Shown: positions 53,876 through 63,905 of the stretch, one piece after another
How the letters are laid out: each line of letters starts with the position of its first letter
Numbering within the stretch: the stretch's first letter is position 1
DNA from: Chondrus crispus
Lineage: Eukaryota > Rhodophyta > Florideophyceae > Gigartinales > Gigartinaceae
Length of the DNA stretch: 64,000 nucleotides
Assembly (NCBI RefSeq): GCF_000350225.1
Contig: NW_005178764.1
Location: forward strand, 170,993 to 234,992
Direction: 5' to 3'
Notes under the pieces: model-generated
Told to the model about the DNA's origin: nothing
Seen by the model: the letters and a program-made list of their open reading frames with translations, nothing else
Databases searched by the model: none
Position numbers and translations under genes: made by a program

Positions 53876-56800
53876 TTAGGCATTCTCAAAAAAACCGGCT
53901 TGCCTCTTGTAATGCATCTCCTCTTGCGCAGTCAGCCTGTCTCTCGTCCAGTCCCCAGACTCATCCCTCGACCTATATTTTCTCTTCTTCTCTTCGTCCA
54001 CGTCGAAGACGGTTTCAAGATTGCACGATGGAGCTCCTCTAGCAAACAGTGTATCTGGGTCTGATTTTTCGGCTTGTAGTGTGTGCAAGAGCGCTTGCTT
54101 TCCCGCCCAAGAGGGGACTGTCTTGTTTCGTCTTCGCTTGCGTTCTTCTACCGATGTCTCGAAGCCGTCAGCATGACGCTCTGCAGTCATCACCCATTGT
54201 GGTTCCTCGGCCTCTCTATTTCTTTTCTCTACTTGTGGGGTCCGCGGGGGAGGCACACTATCAGCTGAGACCATTTTTGGAACTCTAGAGGAACCTGTCG
54301 GAGGAAGTCGAGAATGGAGGTGGCCTGGCCGTTGTTGCTGCTTCTGCTTAAATTGATTGCCAGTAGTTCCATGCTGCCCTAATTTCGGTCGAGGGAGTTT
54401 TGACAGTTTCCCGTAGCGTTTTGCGTCAGCTTCTTTCCTCTGCGCTGCCTTATCTATTTGCTTTTTCTGATCGAGAACACGACGGCGACGTTCTTCTTTC
54501 CGTTTGTCTTCCTCTCCTTTCTTTATTCGTTGCCTCTCTTCTTCTTCTCGCCTTTTTCGGGCCCTCATCTGTTCTTTACGACGTAGTTCTTCCGTGCGAT
54601 CTTTCTCCGCTTCAGCAAGCAAACGACGACGTTTTTCGGCCTTTCTCTGCTTGTCATCAATTTCTTTTTGCTTAGCAGTACGCTGCGCTTCTCTACGTGC
54701 CAAAATTTCGGCTTCTCGTCTTTCCATGTCTTGTTGATGTCGTTTCAGAGCTTGACGCGCCTCGAAGCTCGCTCTCTTTTCCTCTGGTTTATGCTCTTTG
54801 CTGAATTCATTTGGCGTGGGTAGGAAGGAAGACACTGAGGAGACTAAGTTGGTGAGGGGACTGGCCACAATGACATTCTCGTCCCGACCAGTGCAAGAGC
54901 CCTTGTCGTCGCTTTCACGATCTGAAGGCGAATGCGAGGCCATTCGATCCACATCTACTCTTCCACTGTCAGGAGAAGTGTTACCAAGGGACATTCTCAA
55001 GTTTTCGTGCTCGTGGGCTCCTGGGATATGTACATGCAGCGACTTCTGAAGTATACCATGGTCGGTTTGTTCTGGTAAACTGTCATCCATTGGCTCACTG
55101 TATTTAGAGCGATTAGTCTGCTGATGATGGATGCGTTTCTCAGAAGGTGTTGTCTCATCTTCAACCGAGGAAGACTCAGTTGCTCTCATCGTCTCATTCC
55201 AGCTTTCTTCTGTTGATTTAATGGGTATGTCCCTGGATATGGCCCTTGTCTCCAGGACGGTACCTGAATTACATTTTCCGACTCCATCTTGAGGATCCGA
55301 GAAGACTTCATCAACCCCAGCCTGCAAGACATCAACGTTTCGAGGAATTTGCGGAGTAAAAGACGACTTAGAAGCATATAGGCTCTCAATCTTGCAACGC
55401 AAAGCACTCTTACCTTGCTTCCCTTCTATTCTCGACAGAGGAGCCCGCTGTGCGGGGGCAGTTTTGGGCTCGGGTGCCGCAGCGAAGTTAGTCTTTCCAT
55501 CACCCTGTCCAACCGTAGGATTTGCAGTTGAGAACGTTAAATGCTTTTCAAATCGCCGAGATTTGCTCACTGTCTCAACAGAAGGAGCCATGGCTGGAGT
55601 CTGAAAGGAAAGCTCTCGGGGTAGACCCATCTTCTTGTGCATTCCCTTGGCATCACTAAGATCCACATTCCTCTTGCTTAATATCCCCGTGGTATTTTGA
55701 AGTGGAGATTCAGGCGTAGTCGGCTTGGAAACATGTGTGTTGATGTTTGAGTCGACAAGAACCCCTGAGCTTACGATGGCATGTTTCCCAGGTGTACGGG
55801 CACCTGGGGTATGCAAGATTGGCATCTTGGGGTTGGTGCTGCGAGATCGCTGAACGGACATCCTTGGCTTCATGGCTGAATAAATATTATTTGTTTGCGT
55901 GAATAGTCGATTAGCGCGAATGCTTCCTTGGCCAGCTGACGTGTTCGCACTTGTGGATGGGGTTGAAACAATTTTTGACAACGCCCCGATCCCGCCCTGC
56001 TCGAGCTTTCCATTTTCGTCCACTGGGAATCTCCCGCTCGACGAATCAGCAAACCTGTCGTGAATCGTGCTACTTCGAACTGATCCTTGCGGGGTTTGCG
56101 GGATATGCTTGACAGCGGAGTGTATGGAATCAGCTGTCCCTGCGTTTTGGTACTGCATTTTAGAACTGGTTAGAACGGGCCTTTGTCTAGGTTTTGGCAT
56201 TTTGTAATTGACAATAGGAGACTTGCATGTATCCAAAGACGCAACAGTCTTAGTGGCTTCAATGAGCGGAAGGTCTTGGCGCGAAGGGTTCGTGGCTTCA
56301 TGGCCAGTGCCCTTACATGTGCTTCCTGTGTCGCTCCGCGGAAGAGCCCGACTTCTCTCGCTGTTTGCTTGTACATGAGTTCCGCTATCCTCATTCCTTT
56401 GCGTCTCTGCGATGGAGGATGCTCTTTCCTCCTGGGAAACTCGCCCTGATTCCATGGAATGAGAATCATGATTATCGCCATTCAAAGAAGAGCTTGGCGA
56501 CGAAGCACCTTGAATTCGCTGGTTGGATTCCGCAGGTGTGCTGATCCTCCTACCCCTCTCAACTGATTTTTCGGATGCAGAAGAAATATCTGATTGAGGA
56601 GAGCGCGCTGCAGTTGAACGCACCAATTCTTTTCGAGGACGTCTGCGGCGCCGTATAACAGGAGATTCCTTTGCATCAGCCCCATCACCACCCGGTGAGT
56701 TTCGATCACCTGACCCTGCGCGTGCACTCGCGGGATTTTTTTTGGAGCTTTTCGTAGGGTGACTTTCTGCAGCCGTTCGGCGGGTATTTCGTAAACTATC

Positions 56801-57982
56801 AGTGTGTTGTGTTTTCGCTACACCGCCCCTAATCGACACCATTTCTGTTGATTTCCTCAATGAAACAACATCCTTAGGAGTGTCGCTGTCGGCATCCTCT
56901 TCCTCCTCAGACTCGAAGGACGCACTCTCCTCTCTGGCGTGCACTAAATCCAATGCCGGTTCTGGCGGCGGTATGTCTGTTCTAGCAATCTTCTTCGGTC
57001 TCACCGCTTTCTGCTGTTGAGCGCGTTTTTGCGGAGTCGACTTGCTAACTGTCCCACTCTCGACATCGTCTTCCTTACAAGGTGATGGAGGATGCTGCTC
57101 TGGTGAAGGAACTCCCTCCGAGTCGGAAGTGTCCATACGATCAGGCCCCTCGTCAGCCCCCTCGCTATTTTGACGGGCGTCTTCAAACTCGGCATCTGAA
57201 ATAGACGACCTACGCGTGGAATGGGACAATTTTGTCGCCTCCCGAGATTGTTTCACTTCTTCAGTACCTTCCTGATTCAGGGGAGTCGAGCTGTGATTCC
57301 TTTCAGGCTCGTTTTCCTCGCGCTCCTTTTCTTCCTCGCCGTTGCTATCAAAGTTGGGTGGCGGAAAATATTCCGATACTCTTTTCTTATCCGCGATACT
57401 GTCGTGCGAGAGCGCGGAGTTGAATGACGCAGGAGAAGTATTCTTCGAGCTGGGTGTAGCATCGTTTGGTGCGCGCGAGTTGCGCTTGACGGAGTTCTCT
57501 TTCCTGCCCTTTGCACATGAATCTAAAACAGCACTATCAACCATGCCACTGGCCTTCTCCCGCGACAAGGCCTTCCTTTGCAACGGTATGTCGACGACCG
57601 TCGCAAGTGGGGCCCTCTTTCTCGTTCTCGGAATCTTCACGCGGGGCCTCCTCCCTTCTTCTTGAAGCTCGGCCCCATTCTCTACGTTCTCCTTGTCCTG
57701 CAATCGGATGAGGTCGGTTTGCTGCCTTCTGACGATTCCACGCTCCTTTGCAATAGTCGGGAGCGGGCCCAACTGCTTCAGTTGCACGCGCGTGGGTGGC
57801 CTCGGCGAAGGAGGGGTTGACGGACCAGAAGAAGGGGGAAGGAAGTCAAACAGGGAAGCAGCGGTTTCCTTTAGCCATACGATGTTGGCATCGCACTGAG
57901 AGCGGAACGCGGCGAGGGAAGCATCGTTTTGCTTGCGGATGGTGGCAACATTGTCGATAAGCTTTTCGTCGTCGTTGCCCAT
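53876..57982 (-). CDS. INCENP: INCENP-like inner centromere protein
   Basis: A single exon encodes 1,368 residues. The C-terminal IN-box (about 1289-1330) has VPSWAGKQALLHTLQ, DPDTLFARG and CNLETVF, the part of INCENP that wraps and activates Aurora kinase. A highly charged, Glu/Arg/Lys-rich single-helix or coiled-coil region precedes it (about 1055-1210: RRREEEERQRIKK-like runs). The N-terminus (1-50, VWLKETAASLFDFL) is short and helical, as needed for binding Survivin/Borealin. The middle is disordered, Ser/Pro-rich and probably phosphorylated. INCENP scaffolds the chromosomal passenger complex at inner centromeres and the spindle midzone. The Ser-Ser site after the IN-box in other INCENPs is replaced here by RDESGDW, so activation may differ. 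It lies in the same orientation as the CTP synthase gene upstream. Confidence 0.88.
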   Translation of the reverse strand: MGNDDEKLIDNVATIRKQNDASLAAFRSQCDANIVWLKETAASLFDFLPPSSGPSTPPSPRPPTRVQLKQLGPLPTIAKERGIVRRQQTDLIRLQDKENVENGAELQEEGRRPRVKIPRTRKRAPLATVVDIPLQRKALSREKASGMVDSAVLDSCAKGRKENSVKRNSRAPNDATPSSKNTSPASFNSALSHDSIADKKRVSEYFPPPNFDSNGEEEKEREENEPERNHSSTPLNQEGTEEVKQSREATKLSHSTRRSSISDAEFEDARQNSEGADEGPDRMDTSDSEGVPSPEQHPPSPCKEDDVESGTVSKSTPQKRAQQQKAVRPKKIARTDIPPPEPALDLVHAREESASFESEEEEDADSDTPKDVVSLRKSTEMVSIRGGVAKTQHTDSLRNTRRTAAESHPTKSSKKNPASARAGSGDRNSPGGDGADAKESPVIRRRRRPRKELVRSTAARSPQSDISSASEKSVERGRRISTPAESNQRIQGASSPSSSLNGDNHDSHSMESGRVSQEERASSIAETQRNEDSGTHVQANSERSRALPRSDTGSTCKGTGHEATNPSRQDLPLIEATKTVASLDTCKSPIVNYKMPKPRQRPVLTSSKMQYQNAGTADSIHSAVKHIPQTPQGSVRSSTIHDRFADSSSGRFPVDENGKLEQGGIGALSKIVSTPSTSANTSAGQGSIRANRLFTQTNNIYSAMKPRMSVQRSRSTNPKMPILHTPGARTPGKHAIVSSGVLVDSNINTHVSKPTTPESPLQNTTGILSKRNVDLSDAKGMHKKMGLPRELSFQTPAMAPSVETVSKSRRFEKHLTFSTANPTVGQGDGKTNFAAAPEPKTAPAQRAPLSRIEGKQGKSALRCKIESLYASKSSFTPQIPRNVDVLQAGVDEVFSDPQDGVGKCNSGTVLETRAISRDIPIKSTEESWNETMRATESSSVEDETTPSEKRIHHQQTNRSKYSEPMDDSLPEQTDHGILQKSLHVHIPGAHEHENLRMSLGNTSPDSGRVDVDRMASHSPSDRESDDKGSCTGRDENVIVASPLTNLVSSVSSFLPTPNEFSKEHKPEEKRASFEARQALKRHQQDMERREAEILARREAQRTAKQKEIDDKQRKAEKRRRLLAEAEKDRTEELRRKEQMRARKRREEEERQRIKKGEEDKRKEERRRRVLDQKKQIDKAAQRKEADAKRYGKLSKLPRPKLGQHGTTGNQFKQKQQQRPGHLHSRLPPTGSSRVPKMVSADSVPPPRTPQVEKRNREAEEPQWVMTAERHADGFETSVEERKRRRNKTVPSWAGKQALLHTLQAEKSDPDTLFARGAPSCNLETVFDVDEEKKRKYRSRDESGDWTRDRLTAQEEMHYKRQAGFFENA

Positions 57983-58364
57983 GGTGTAGGGCAGAGCAAT
58001 GGGGCGGGATGTAGCAGGGAGGTGGGCGATGTGCGGGGAGGATGACGAAGGGAAAGGGGGCGAAGAGGAGCGCGGAGAGGAGGGCGGACCACAAGGGGTC
58101 GTGGGCAGAAGAGATAAGGACCGGGCGCGGGAACGGGCGCTTTCGAAATTTTGAATTGGAAGGGGATTCGTCGGGACTACCGGACGAAAAGAAAAACAGG
58201 TTCCGCACCTTCCGCTGCGTCACCTCCGGGGCCCTTTTCTTATCATAGGGGCAGCGGAGCAGAGGTCCCAACGGTCTCGCACAACGGTCCACTCTTCTTC
58301 GGTCCCGCCATTCTCCCAGCACTCGTCTTTTTATTGTCAAAAGTAGCCTTCGTCACAGTCAGTA
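57983..58364. other. Upstream region of the INCENP-like gene
   Basis: GC-rich sequence without a gene; it probably holds the 5' UTR and promoter. It ends at the TA where the MITE-like element is inserted. Confidence 0.5.
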
Positions 58365-59022
58365 CAGTAGGCACCCCTAAATAGTTCACCCCCCTGCCAG
58401 GACCCAAAAATGCGAACTATTGACAGAACGAACTACTAAGATCGCATTGCTGGCATAGGTCCTTTACTCAAAATGCTCGAAAATGAGCGTCTGCCATGTT
58501 CTCTATCTCGTCTGCTCTCGGTACAAGGCTCGCTTTGCCGGACGAAGCCCCTCGCTGGCCCCAACGACACTTGCCCTTTCCGCCAAAGCCTCCACCCCCC
58601 CAAATATCTGGGCAACATCGGACAGTGGCGGCAGTTTCTCAGTAACAATTGAGAATTCGTACAGAATTCTTACGGATCTTTTGAATTGTTCGCGGATTGC
58701 AACCGAAACGAGTTGCTGCATCTCTCACGGTGAACCCATTACGGAGCTGGTGAATACTATCTGCTTTTTCGGAGAGAGCCAATCTTTTGCGCATGCTTTT
58801 GACAGTGGGTGCGGAGTTCAACGTCATTGCGCGCAATGTGGACGGCTGCGGGGCGGATGAAGAAGACATTATACTCGTGCTCTTGGAGCATGAACAATTT
58901 AAGGGAGGACAGTGGCGGCCGCACCGGTCTGAATATGGTACACGTGTACACGTCTGAGAAACCGTGACAACGTCAGAAATGCAAACTATTGGCGTAACGA
59001 ACTATTCAAATGCGAACTACTG
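58365..59022 (-). mobile_element. pogo-like MITE, 658 bp, TA target
   Basis: It begins CAGTAG after TA (58363-58364) and ends CTACTG before TA (59023-59024). Near both ends there are copies of AATAGTTC in inverted order and TGCGAACTATTG/TGCAAACTATTG in direct order. Internally, 58639-58869 on the minus strand starts with ATG and encodes a Psq/CENP-B-type helix-turn-helix (RKRLALSEKADSIHQL, then AATRFGCNPRTIQKIRKN); a frameshift and a second frame (58503-58721) follow. No DDE domain remains. It lies between the INCENP gene and CTP synthase, ending 36 bp from the CTP synthase stop codon. Confidence 0.75.
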
Positions 59023-59058
59023 TATTGAGGAGCCCCCCCCCCCTGTATTCATTTCTCT

Positions 59059-60921
59059 TTACGAGCACGGCGTTCCTTCATCATCCACGTCCCGCCATGG
59101 ATCTTGGCTCCTAATCGAGCCGACAACCTTCTCCACCGACTGCCGATCGAGCGGCATCCCCGCCGCTGCCATGACCAGCCCGACAAACGGTGGGCTGGGG
59201 CGCCCCGGTCTGCTCTTAAATTCTGGGTGGAACTGTGTACCGAGGAAGAACGGATGATCTTGCCCCTCCAAAATCTCCATCCGCGTCCCACTCGTATCCA
59301 TCCCTACGAAACGAACTCTTCCGTCCTTCTCTAATTTCCCTACCACCTCTGGATTTACTTCGTACCGATGTCGATGCCGCTCATAAATCTCGTCTTCCCC
59401 GTACAGCCACGCTGCAAGACAATCATCATCCTTGATCACCGTCTTCCTCACCCCCAACCGCATCGTCCCTCCCATACGCGTCTTGTCAACGTCCGGCATG
59501 TACACCACCGCATGCACCGGAGCGTCTGAATCAAACTCGGCAGAGTTTGCCTTCGGTTCTCTAAACGCTTCCCGAGTTGCCTCAACCGCCGCCATTTGCA
59601 TTCCCAAACAAATACCAAGAAACGGCGTTTTGGTGTCGCGTGCGTGACGAATCGCCAAAATCTTTCCTTCAACCCCTCGATCCCCAAACCCACCAGGCAC
59701 CAGAATTCCGTCCGCCTTGCTCAGCTGCTCCCACGCCGTTTCTCGGTTTGCATCTGCGTCACTCGGGCATTTGACTGCTGCACGCTGAACTTCAGAAATC
59801 ACTGAACCGTTGGCAGACGAAGTCCCGTCCGAAGCCGCCGTCGTCGGGGACTCAAGGTGGCTCGACTCGATCCACACGACCTTGACCGTGCGCCCGACTG
59901 CCATGCCCGCATGTTGCAGCGCCCGAATGACAGAGAGATAGGCGTCACAGAGACCGGTGTACTTTCCGACAAGACAGATGGTAACATGTTTCTGGGTTCG
60001 GCCAAGGGATTCGAGAGACGCAGCCATGCGGGCCCATTTCTCCAGCCGCGTAGGTAGCCTCCAGACAAGATGCAACGATCGGATGAGCAAATTACAAACG
60101 CCCTGCTCTTGCAGCATCATCGGGATGCGGTATGTATTGGAAACGTCATGAACTGAGGCGACAGCGTCCGGAGCGACCTGACAAAACATGGCGAGTTTCC
60201 TCCTAGTGTCTGCGTGAAGCGGCTGCTCGGACCTGCAGACGATGAGTTGTGGGGAGAGCCCCATGGATGAGATGCTCTTCACTCCGTGCTGCGTCGGTTT
60301 TGTCTTCTGCTCACCGACGACACCGAGGACAGGAACGAGCGAGACAAAGACTGAGCAGAAGTTAACGTCGCCGACGTTGTAGCGTAATTGACGGAGAGCT
60401 TCGACGAAGGGCATGCTTTCGATATCACCCACCGTACCCCCCAATTCAATGACACAAATCTCCGGGACCTTGCCCTCCGCATCGGGCGTTGTGGCTACAC
60501 GCATGATCCATTCCTGAATGGCATCGGTGATGTGCGGTACGACCTGGACAGTCTTTCCCAGGTATGAGCCCATGCGCTCACGTTCCATTACATGGGAGTA
60601 GATCTTACCCGTGGTAATATTGTTATCGCTTGACAAGGTGACGTCGAGAAAGCGTTCATAATTGCCCAAATCGAGATCCGCCTCTCCCCCATCATCCAAG
60701 ACGAAGACTTCGCCATGCTCAAACGGGGACATAGTACCTGCATCCCTGTTTAGATATGGGTCTATCTTGATGGCTGTGACTCGCCACCCACAACTTTTGA
60801 GTAGGACGCCGAGCGAGGAGGCGGTGAGCCCCTTGCCAATGCCAGATATGACACCGCCAGAGACGAGGACGAATTTGACGTGACCACCATCACCTGAGGG
60901 TTGAGGGCCGTGCGGGAACAT
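59059..60921 (-). CDS. CTP synthase
   Basis: The enzyme converts UTP, ATP and glutamine to CTP, the last step of de novo pyrimidine synthesis, in the cytosol. The single-exon product has 620 residues. I chose the ATG at 60921 (MFPHGPQPSG) because the longer open frame up to 61113 begins with GTG. The N-terminal synthetase domain has the P-loop SGGVISGIGKG at about 21-31, then AIKIDPYLNRDAGTM and ELGGTVGDIES. The C-terminal class I glutaminase has GGFGDRG, the nucleophile Cys438 in LGICLGMQ, and the HPEFKSRP triad end near 581. The length fits eukaryotic CTP synthases. The stop is 36 bp from a MITE. Confidence 0.97.
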   Translation of the reverse strand: MFPHGPQPSGDGGHVKFVLVSGGVISGIGKGLTASSLGVLLKSCGWRVTAIKIDPYLNRDAGTMSPFEHGEVFVLDDGGEADLDLGNYERFLDVTLSSDNNITTGKIYSHVMERERMGSYLGKTVQVVPHITDAIQEWIMRVATTPDAEGKVPEICVIELGGTVGDIESMPFVEALRQLRYNVGDVNFCSVFVSLVPVLGVVGEQKTKPTQHGVKSISSMGLSPQLIVCRSEQPLHADTRRKLAMFCQVAPDAVASVHDVSNTYRIPMMLQEQGVCNLLIRSLHLVWRLPTRLEKWARMAASLESLGRTQKHVTICLVGKYTGLCDAYLSVIRALQHAGMAVGRTVKVVWIESSHLESPTTAASDGTSSANGSVISEVQRAAVKCPSDADANRETAWEQLSKADGILVPGGFGDRGVEGKILAIRHARDTKTPFLGICLGMQMAAVEATREAFREPKANSAEFDSDAPVHAVVYMPDVDKTRMGGTMRLGVRKTVIKDDDCLAAWLYGEDEIYERHRHRYEVNPEVVGKLEKDGRVRFVGMDTSGTRMEILEGQDHPFFLGTQFHPEFKSRPGRPSPPFVGLVMAAAGMPLDRQSVEKVVGSIRSQDPWRDVDDEGTPCS

Positions 60922-61973
60922 GTCGAAGTGGTGGGGCGTCACGGTATCTCGGGGGAGGAGGGAAGGCTGCTTGCACGACGTAGGTGGAGTGCGCAGATGA
61001 TGCGGCGGGAAGACGAATGTCCATGCCCGTGCAGAATTGTGCTCTGCGCCGACAGACGTACCGTACTGTACACTACAGTACAGTAGGTGCGGATTTGTGG
61101 TGGTATCAGACACGTATACAGAGGTGATGAGAAGTCCACGTGTTGTACGTGCGTAACTGCGCGCTACGTACCGTCCTGTGGTGCACCAGAGCTGGCTCCA
61201 GCCGTTTTCCAGAAGACGGGGGGCGAGCAGTAGACAAGGCTACGGTTTCGTCATGCCCGCATACAGGATATGTCTCTCTGTCTGTCGAACAGAGTCCTGT
61301 GTGCCTAACATGTAACCAGGAAAATACATAGCAACAGTCCCGTACCTGCTTTGCCTCCTTTCTCAGAGGGTGCGTGTAGATACGGCACATGCAGCAGCCG
61401 TGCGTTCGTTACCCAAAGCAACGTTTCGGGGCGCCACCTATCGTACCAGTTGGCCAATTTGGTCTGAGTGGTCATGCCTCATGGATTCCACTGAGGTCAT
61501 GAGGGCGGAGCTTCGTTCACATGACTCACATGGGCGTCAAGGATTTCCGAAAAATTGGTTTTATTTTTAGTCCTCTCTGGCAAAAGTGGCACCGTCTGCT
61601 TACTCGTCAGATCTATGGGCATCCACCAAGAACGCACCCTGCAAGACGCCCCGCCAGGCCAGGCACCCTCCCCAGCCTCACTGTCACACCGCGTCAGCAG
61701 GATGGAGACAGATGGAGGCAGGTGGAGGCATCTGCCGCTGGCAAAACCAGCCCCTGGCACCAGAATAGTCTTCTTGTCACCATTTTGGAGCAGATATCGT
61801 ACTGTACACATCTCATGTTTCCATACATGTACAGGTTTACGCATCTTCTCAACGCTCCTTCCACTCACCTCACAATCTCCCCCAAACCCTACTGTTTTTT
61901 TACACCATGTCGCTTAGGGCCGACTATTCCCCAACAAACAGCCACCAACAGACAAAGTCGAAACACCTTGGCC
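60922..61973. other. Intergenic region between CTP synthase and RING gene
   Basis: No conserved domain was seen in any frame. At 61061-61087 CTGTACACTACAGTACAGTA forms a short TACAGTA-type repeat near the probable CTP synthase start region. Confidence 0.5.
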
Positions 61974-63199
61974 TCACCTGGCGTCTGCCGAAGTTTCCCC
62001 GCTTTCGATATCGACCGCCGTTTCCCGTTCTGTGTCCGCCCCCACTCCCTCTGCCTGCGGCTGCCCGTCCACGTCAAACAGCGTTCGAGCATCCCACTTG
62101 CAGAGCGGACACGCGCTCTTACCTCTCCGCAGCCACTTCTTAATACATCTGCACAAATACGGAACAAACGCACGGAAACTAGTGTCAGCATCTCTCCCGC
62201 TCGGAATAGCACGAAAAGCATCACTCCCTCGTTATCAACGTACTGCATATGAAACCGGTGTTCGCACGGAAGGTTGACTAACGCCGTTCTGCCCTCCTCC
62301 GCACTCCCATCCAGACAAACTGAGCATGTCCAACCGCCTTCCTCGGCCTTTGAGTCGCTCGAAAACCTCTCGCATACAAACTTAGCCTGTTCGCGATTCA
62401 GCATACCCTTTGCTTTCTCCTCCTCCTCTTGTGTGTCTCCCTGATGGCCTAAATCCCCGATCCAATGTGATCCGAGAATTAGCGTCATCATGCCGAACAC
62501 AGCCGCCAAAAAGGTTGTTGTCCATGCGATGTAGAGCGCCCTCCGTCCTCTAGACACCGCCTCCGGGTCGTCGTCGACTTCGCTTATGGAGACACGCGAT
62601 TCGTCGCTGCGCTTCACCCAACAGGGCCCCCTGCCCTCCTTGATATGCCCGAGTTTCTCTTCGGCCTGTGAGCCTGTTAGTGTATAGTCAGAGGTGGGTC
62701 CGTCAAACGCGACTACTTCTTTGCTTTCTCGGGATGGGAGGCCTGTCACGGTTACTTCAATGCGGTGTGCGTTGCGAGTCGGGTCCTTGGTAGCGCGCTT
62801 TGCAAGGCGGGTGCATGTATGTTCATTCCATTCGTAATCTCGACGCCGAGCCTGGTGACATATATATATTGAGAATTGCTTGGTGTTAGCTTCTTGAACT
62901 TAGTTCGGATCTACGCAGCGCCGCCGCCAGAAGAGAAACAGGTCGAAAAAGAGACTCACCTCGTAGCGGCTCCAGTTGACAATGGTGAATGAAATACAGG
63001 CGAAAGAAATGAGAAGTAATAGGATAGATAAAACAAATTTGACGCGAGTAGATAGACGCGCCGAGGGTTCCGTAGCTAGCGTTTCCGAGTCTGTGTCAGA
63101 CTCTGAGACGACGTCGTTGTTCGGAGCAGGCTGAGGGGTTTCGCTGGAAGCGACGGCAAGGTCAACGACGTGATGCGTGGGAGGGTTCAAAGAAGTCAT
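61974..63199 (-). CDS. Two-TM RING-H2 E3 ubiquitin ligase, three exons
   Basis: I assembled three exons: 62960-63199, 62244-62851 and 61974-62148, giving 340 residues. Exon 1 starts at MTSLNPPTHH and has a membrane segment at about 51-72 (VKFVLSILLLLISFACISF). Exon 2 has a second one at about 185-208 (ALYIAWTTTFLAAVFGMMTLIL). The RING-H2 finger (about 256-296) is split by intron 2: CSVCLDG...CEHRFHMQ from exon 2, CIKKWLRRGKSACPLC from exon 3. Splicing restores the C3H2C3 pattern exactly. It should be a membrane-bound ubiquitin ligase; the substrate is unknown. A donor-like CCAG/GTGAGG at the final stop codon leaves open a further 3' exon. Confidence 0.85.
62149..62243 (-). other. Intron 2 of the RING-H2 gene
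   Basis: 95 nt, donor GTACGT, acceptor TTTGTGCAG, with GCTGACA as possible branch site. It splits the RING finger after phase 2; removal joins HMQ to CIKKW. Confidence 0.88.
62852..62959 (-). other. Intron 1 of the RING-H2 gene
   Basis: 108 nt, donor GAG/GTGAGT, acceptor GTCACCAG, with AAGCTAACACC as branch site. Phase 0. It joins the first membrane segment (NWSRYE) to ARRRDYEWNE. Confidence 0.85.
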
Positions 63200-63905
63200 G
63201 AAGGGAATGCCATAGAAAATGTGCAAGAAGGGAGAAGGGACGAGGGGAACGGAGAAACTGGTACGGACGACGGCGGGAACGTGTGGAGTGTTCAAGTGTG
63301 GGAGGGGAGGGGGAGAAAAAAGTGATACGCAGTAAGAGTTGAAGACATCCGAAATGAAGGATAGGGCGTATGTGTTTTGTTTTGTTGTTATTGACACATG
63401 CAATAAGTTTGATACAAAAGATGTCTACGCAGCCAATACGCAGAAGGGGAGGGGGGAGGGGCTTATATTTTACGTGAGGGGCGCTGGATTGCGTCCGTGC
63501 GGGGCGTGTGCGCTGTGGGAGTGTCGGCACCGTGATGGGGAGGAGTCTAGCACCGGCGGGTAACCGGTTACCCTTGTGTATGGGTATGTGGTCGCGGGGG
63601 AGGGGGTGGGGCCTCGTGCCTACAAAATGAGGCAGCAAACAAAGAGCGGTGGTCAAAGGGATGACGTGCCAGTGGGGATGATGATTGGCAGAGGTGGTGG
63701 ATGGATCAACTCTCTCGCGAGGACGTGCAAGAAAAGTGCTCCGCCAGCTCGCGATGGCATTCTTGTTGTTTCTGTCGCCCTTTCCATTTGCAACAGGCAA
63801 TCGAATACCGAGCAATCAAAATACCTTTCCCGATCCCACAATCACTCGCTCCCATGCAGTCATCATCTCCTCTTCCACCTCGCCACCGCCCCCAATCCAG
63901 AGGGT
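63200..63905. other. Intergenic region
   Basis: Pyrimidine- and purine-biased stretches with short frames only. It probably holds the promoter of the RING gene and perhaps of a divergent plus-strand gene. No RNA gene seen. Confidence 0.5.

Noticed and set aside
54049-57899. Several plus-strand frames opposite the INCENP-like gene
   Set aside because: They are antisense to a long coding region with a recognisable IN-box; composition is that of a shadow frame.
60922-61113. Longer N-terminus for CTP synthase from 61113
   Set aside because: The frame there starts with GTG and the extra 64 residues match no CTP synthase feature. ATG 60921 is a better start.
61521-62252. 243-codon plus-strand frame
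   Set aside because: Overlaps exons 2 and 3 of the RING-H2 gene on the other strand; no domain.
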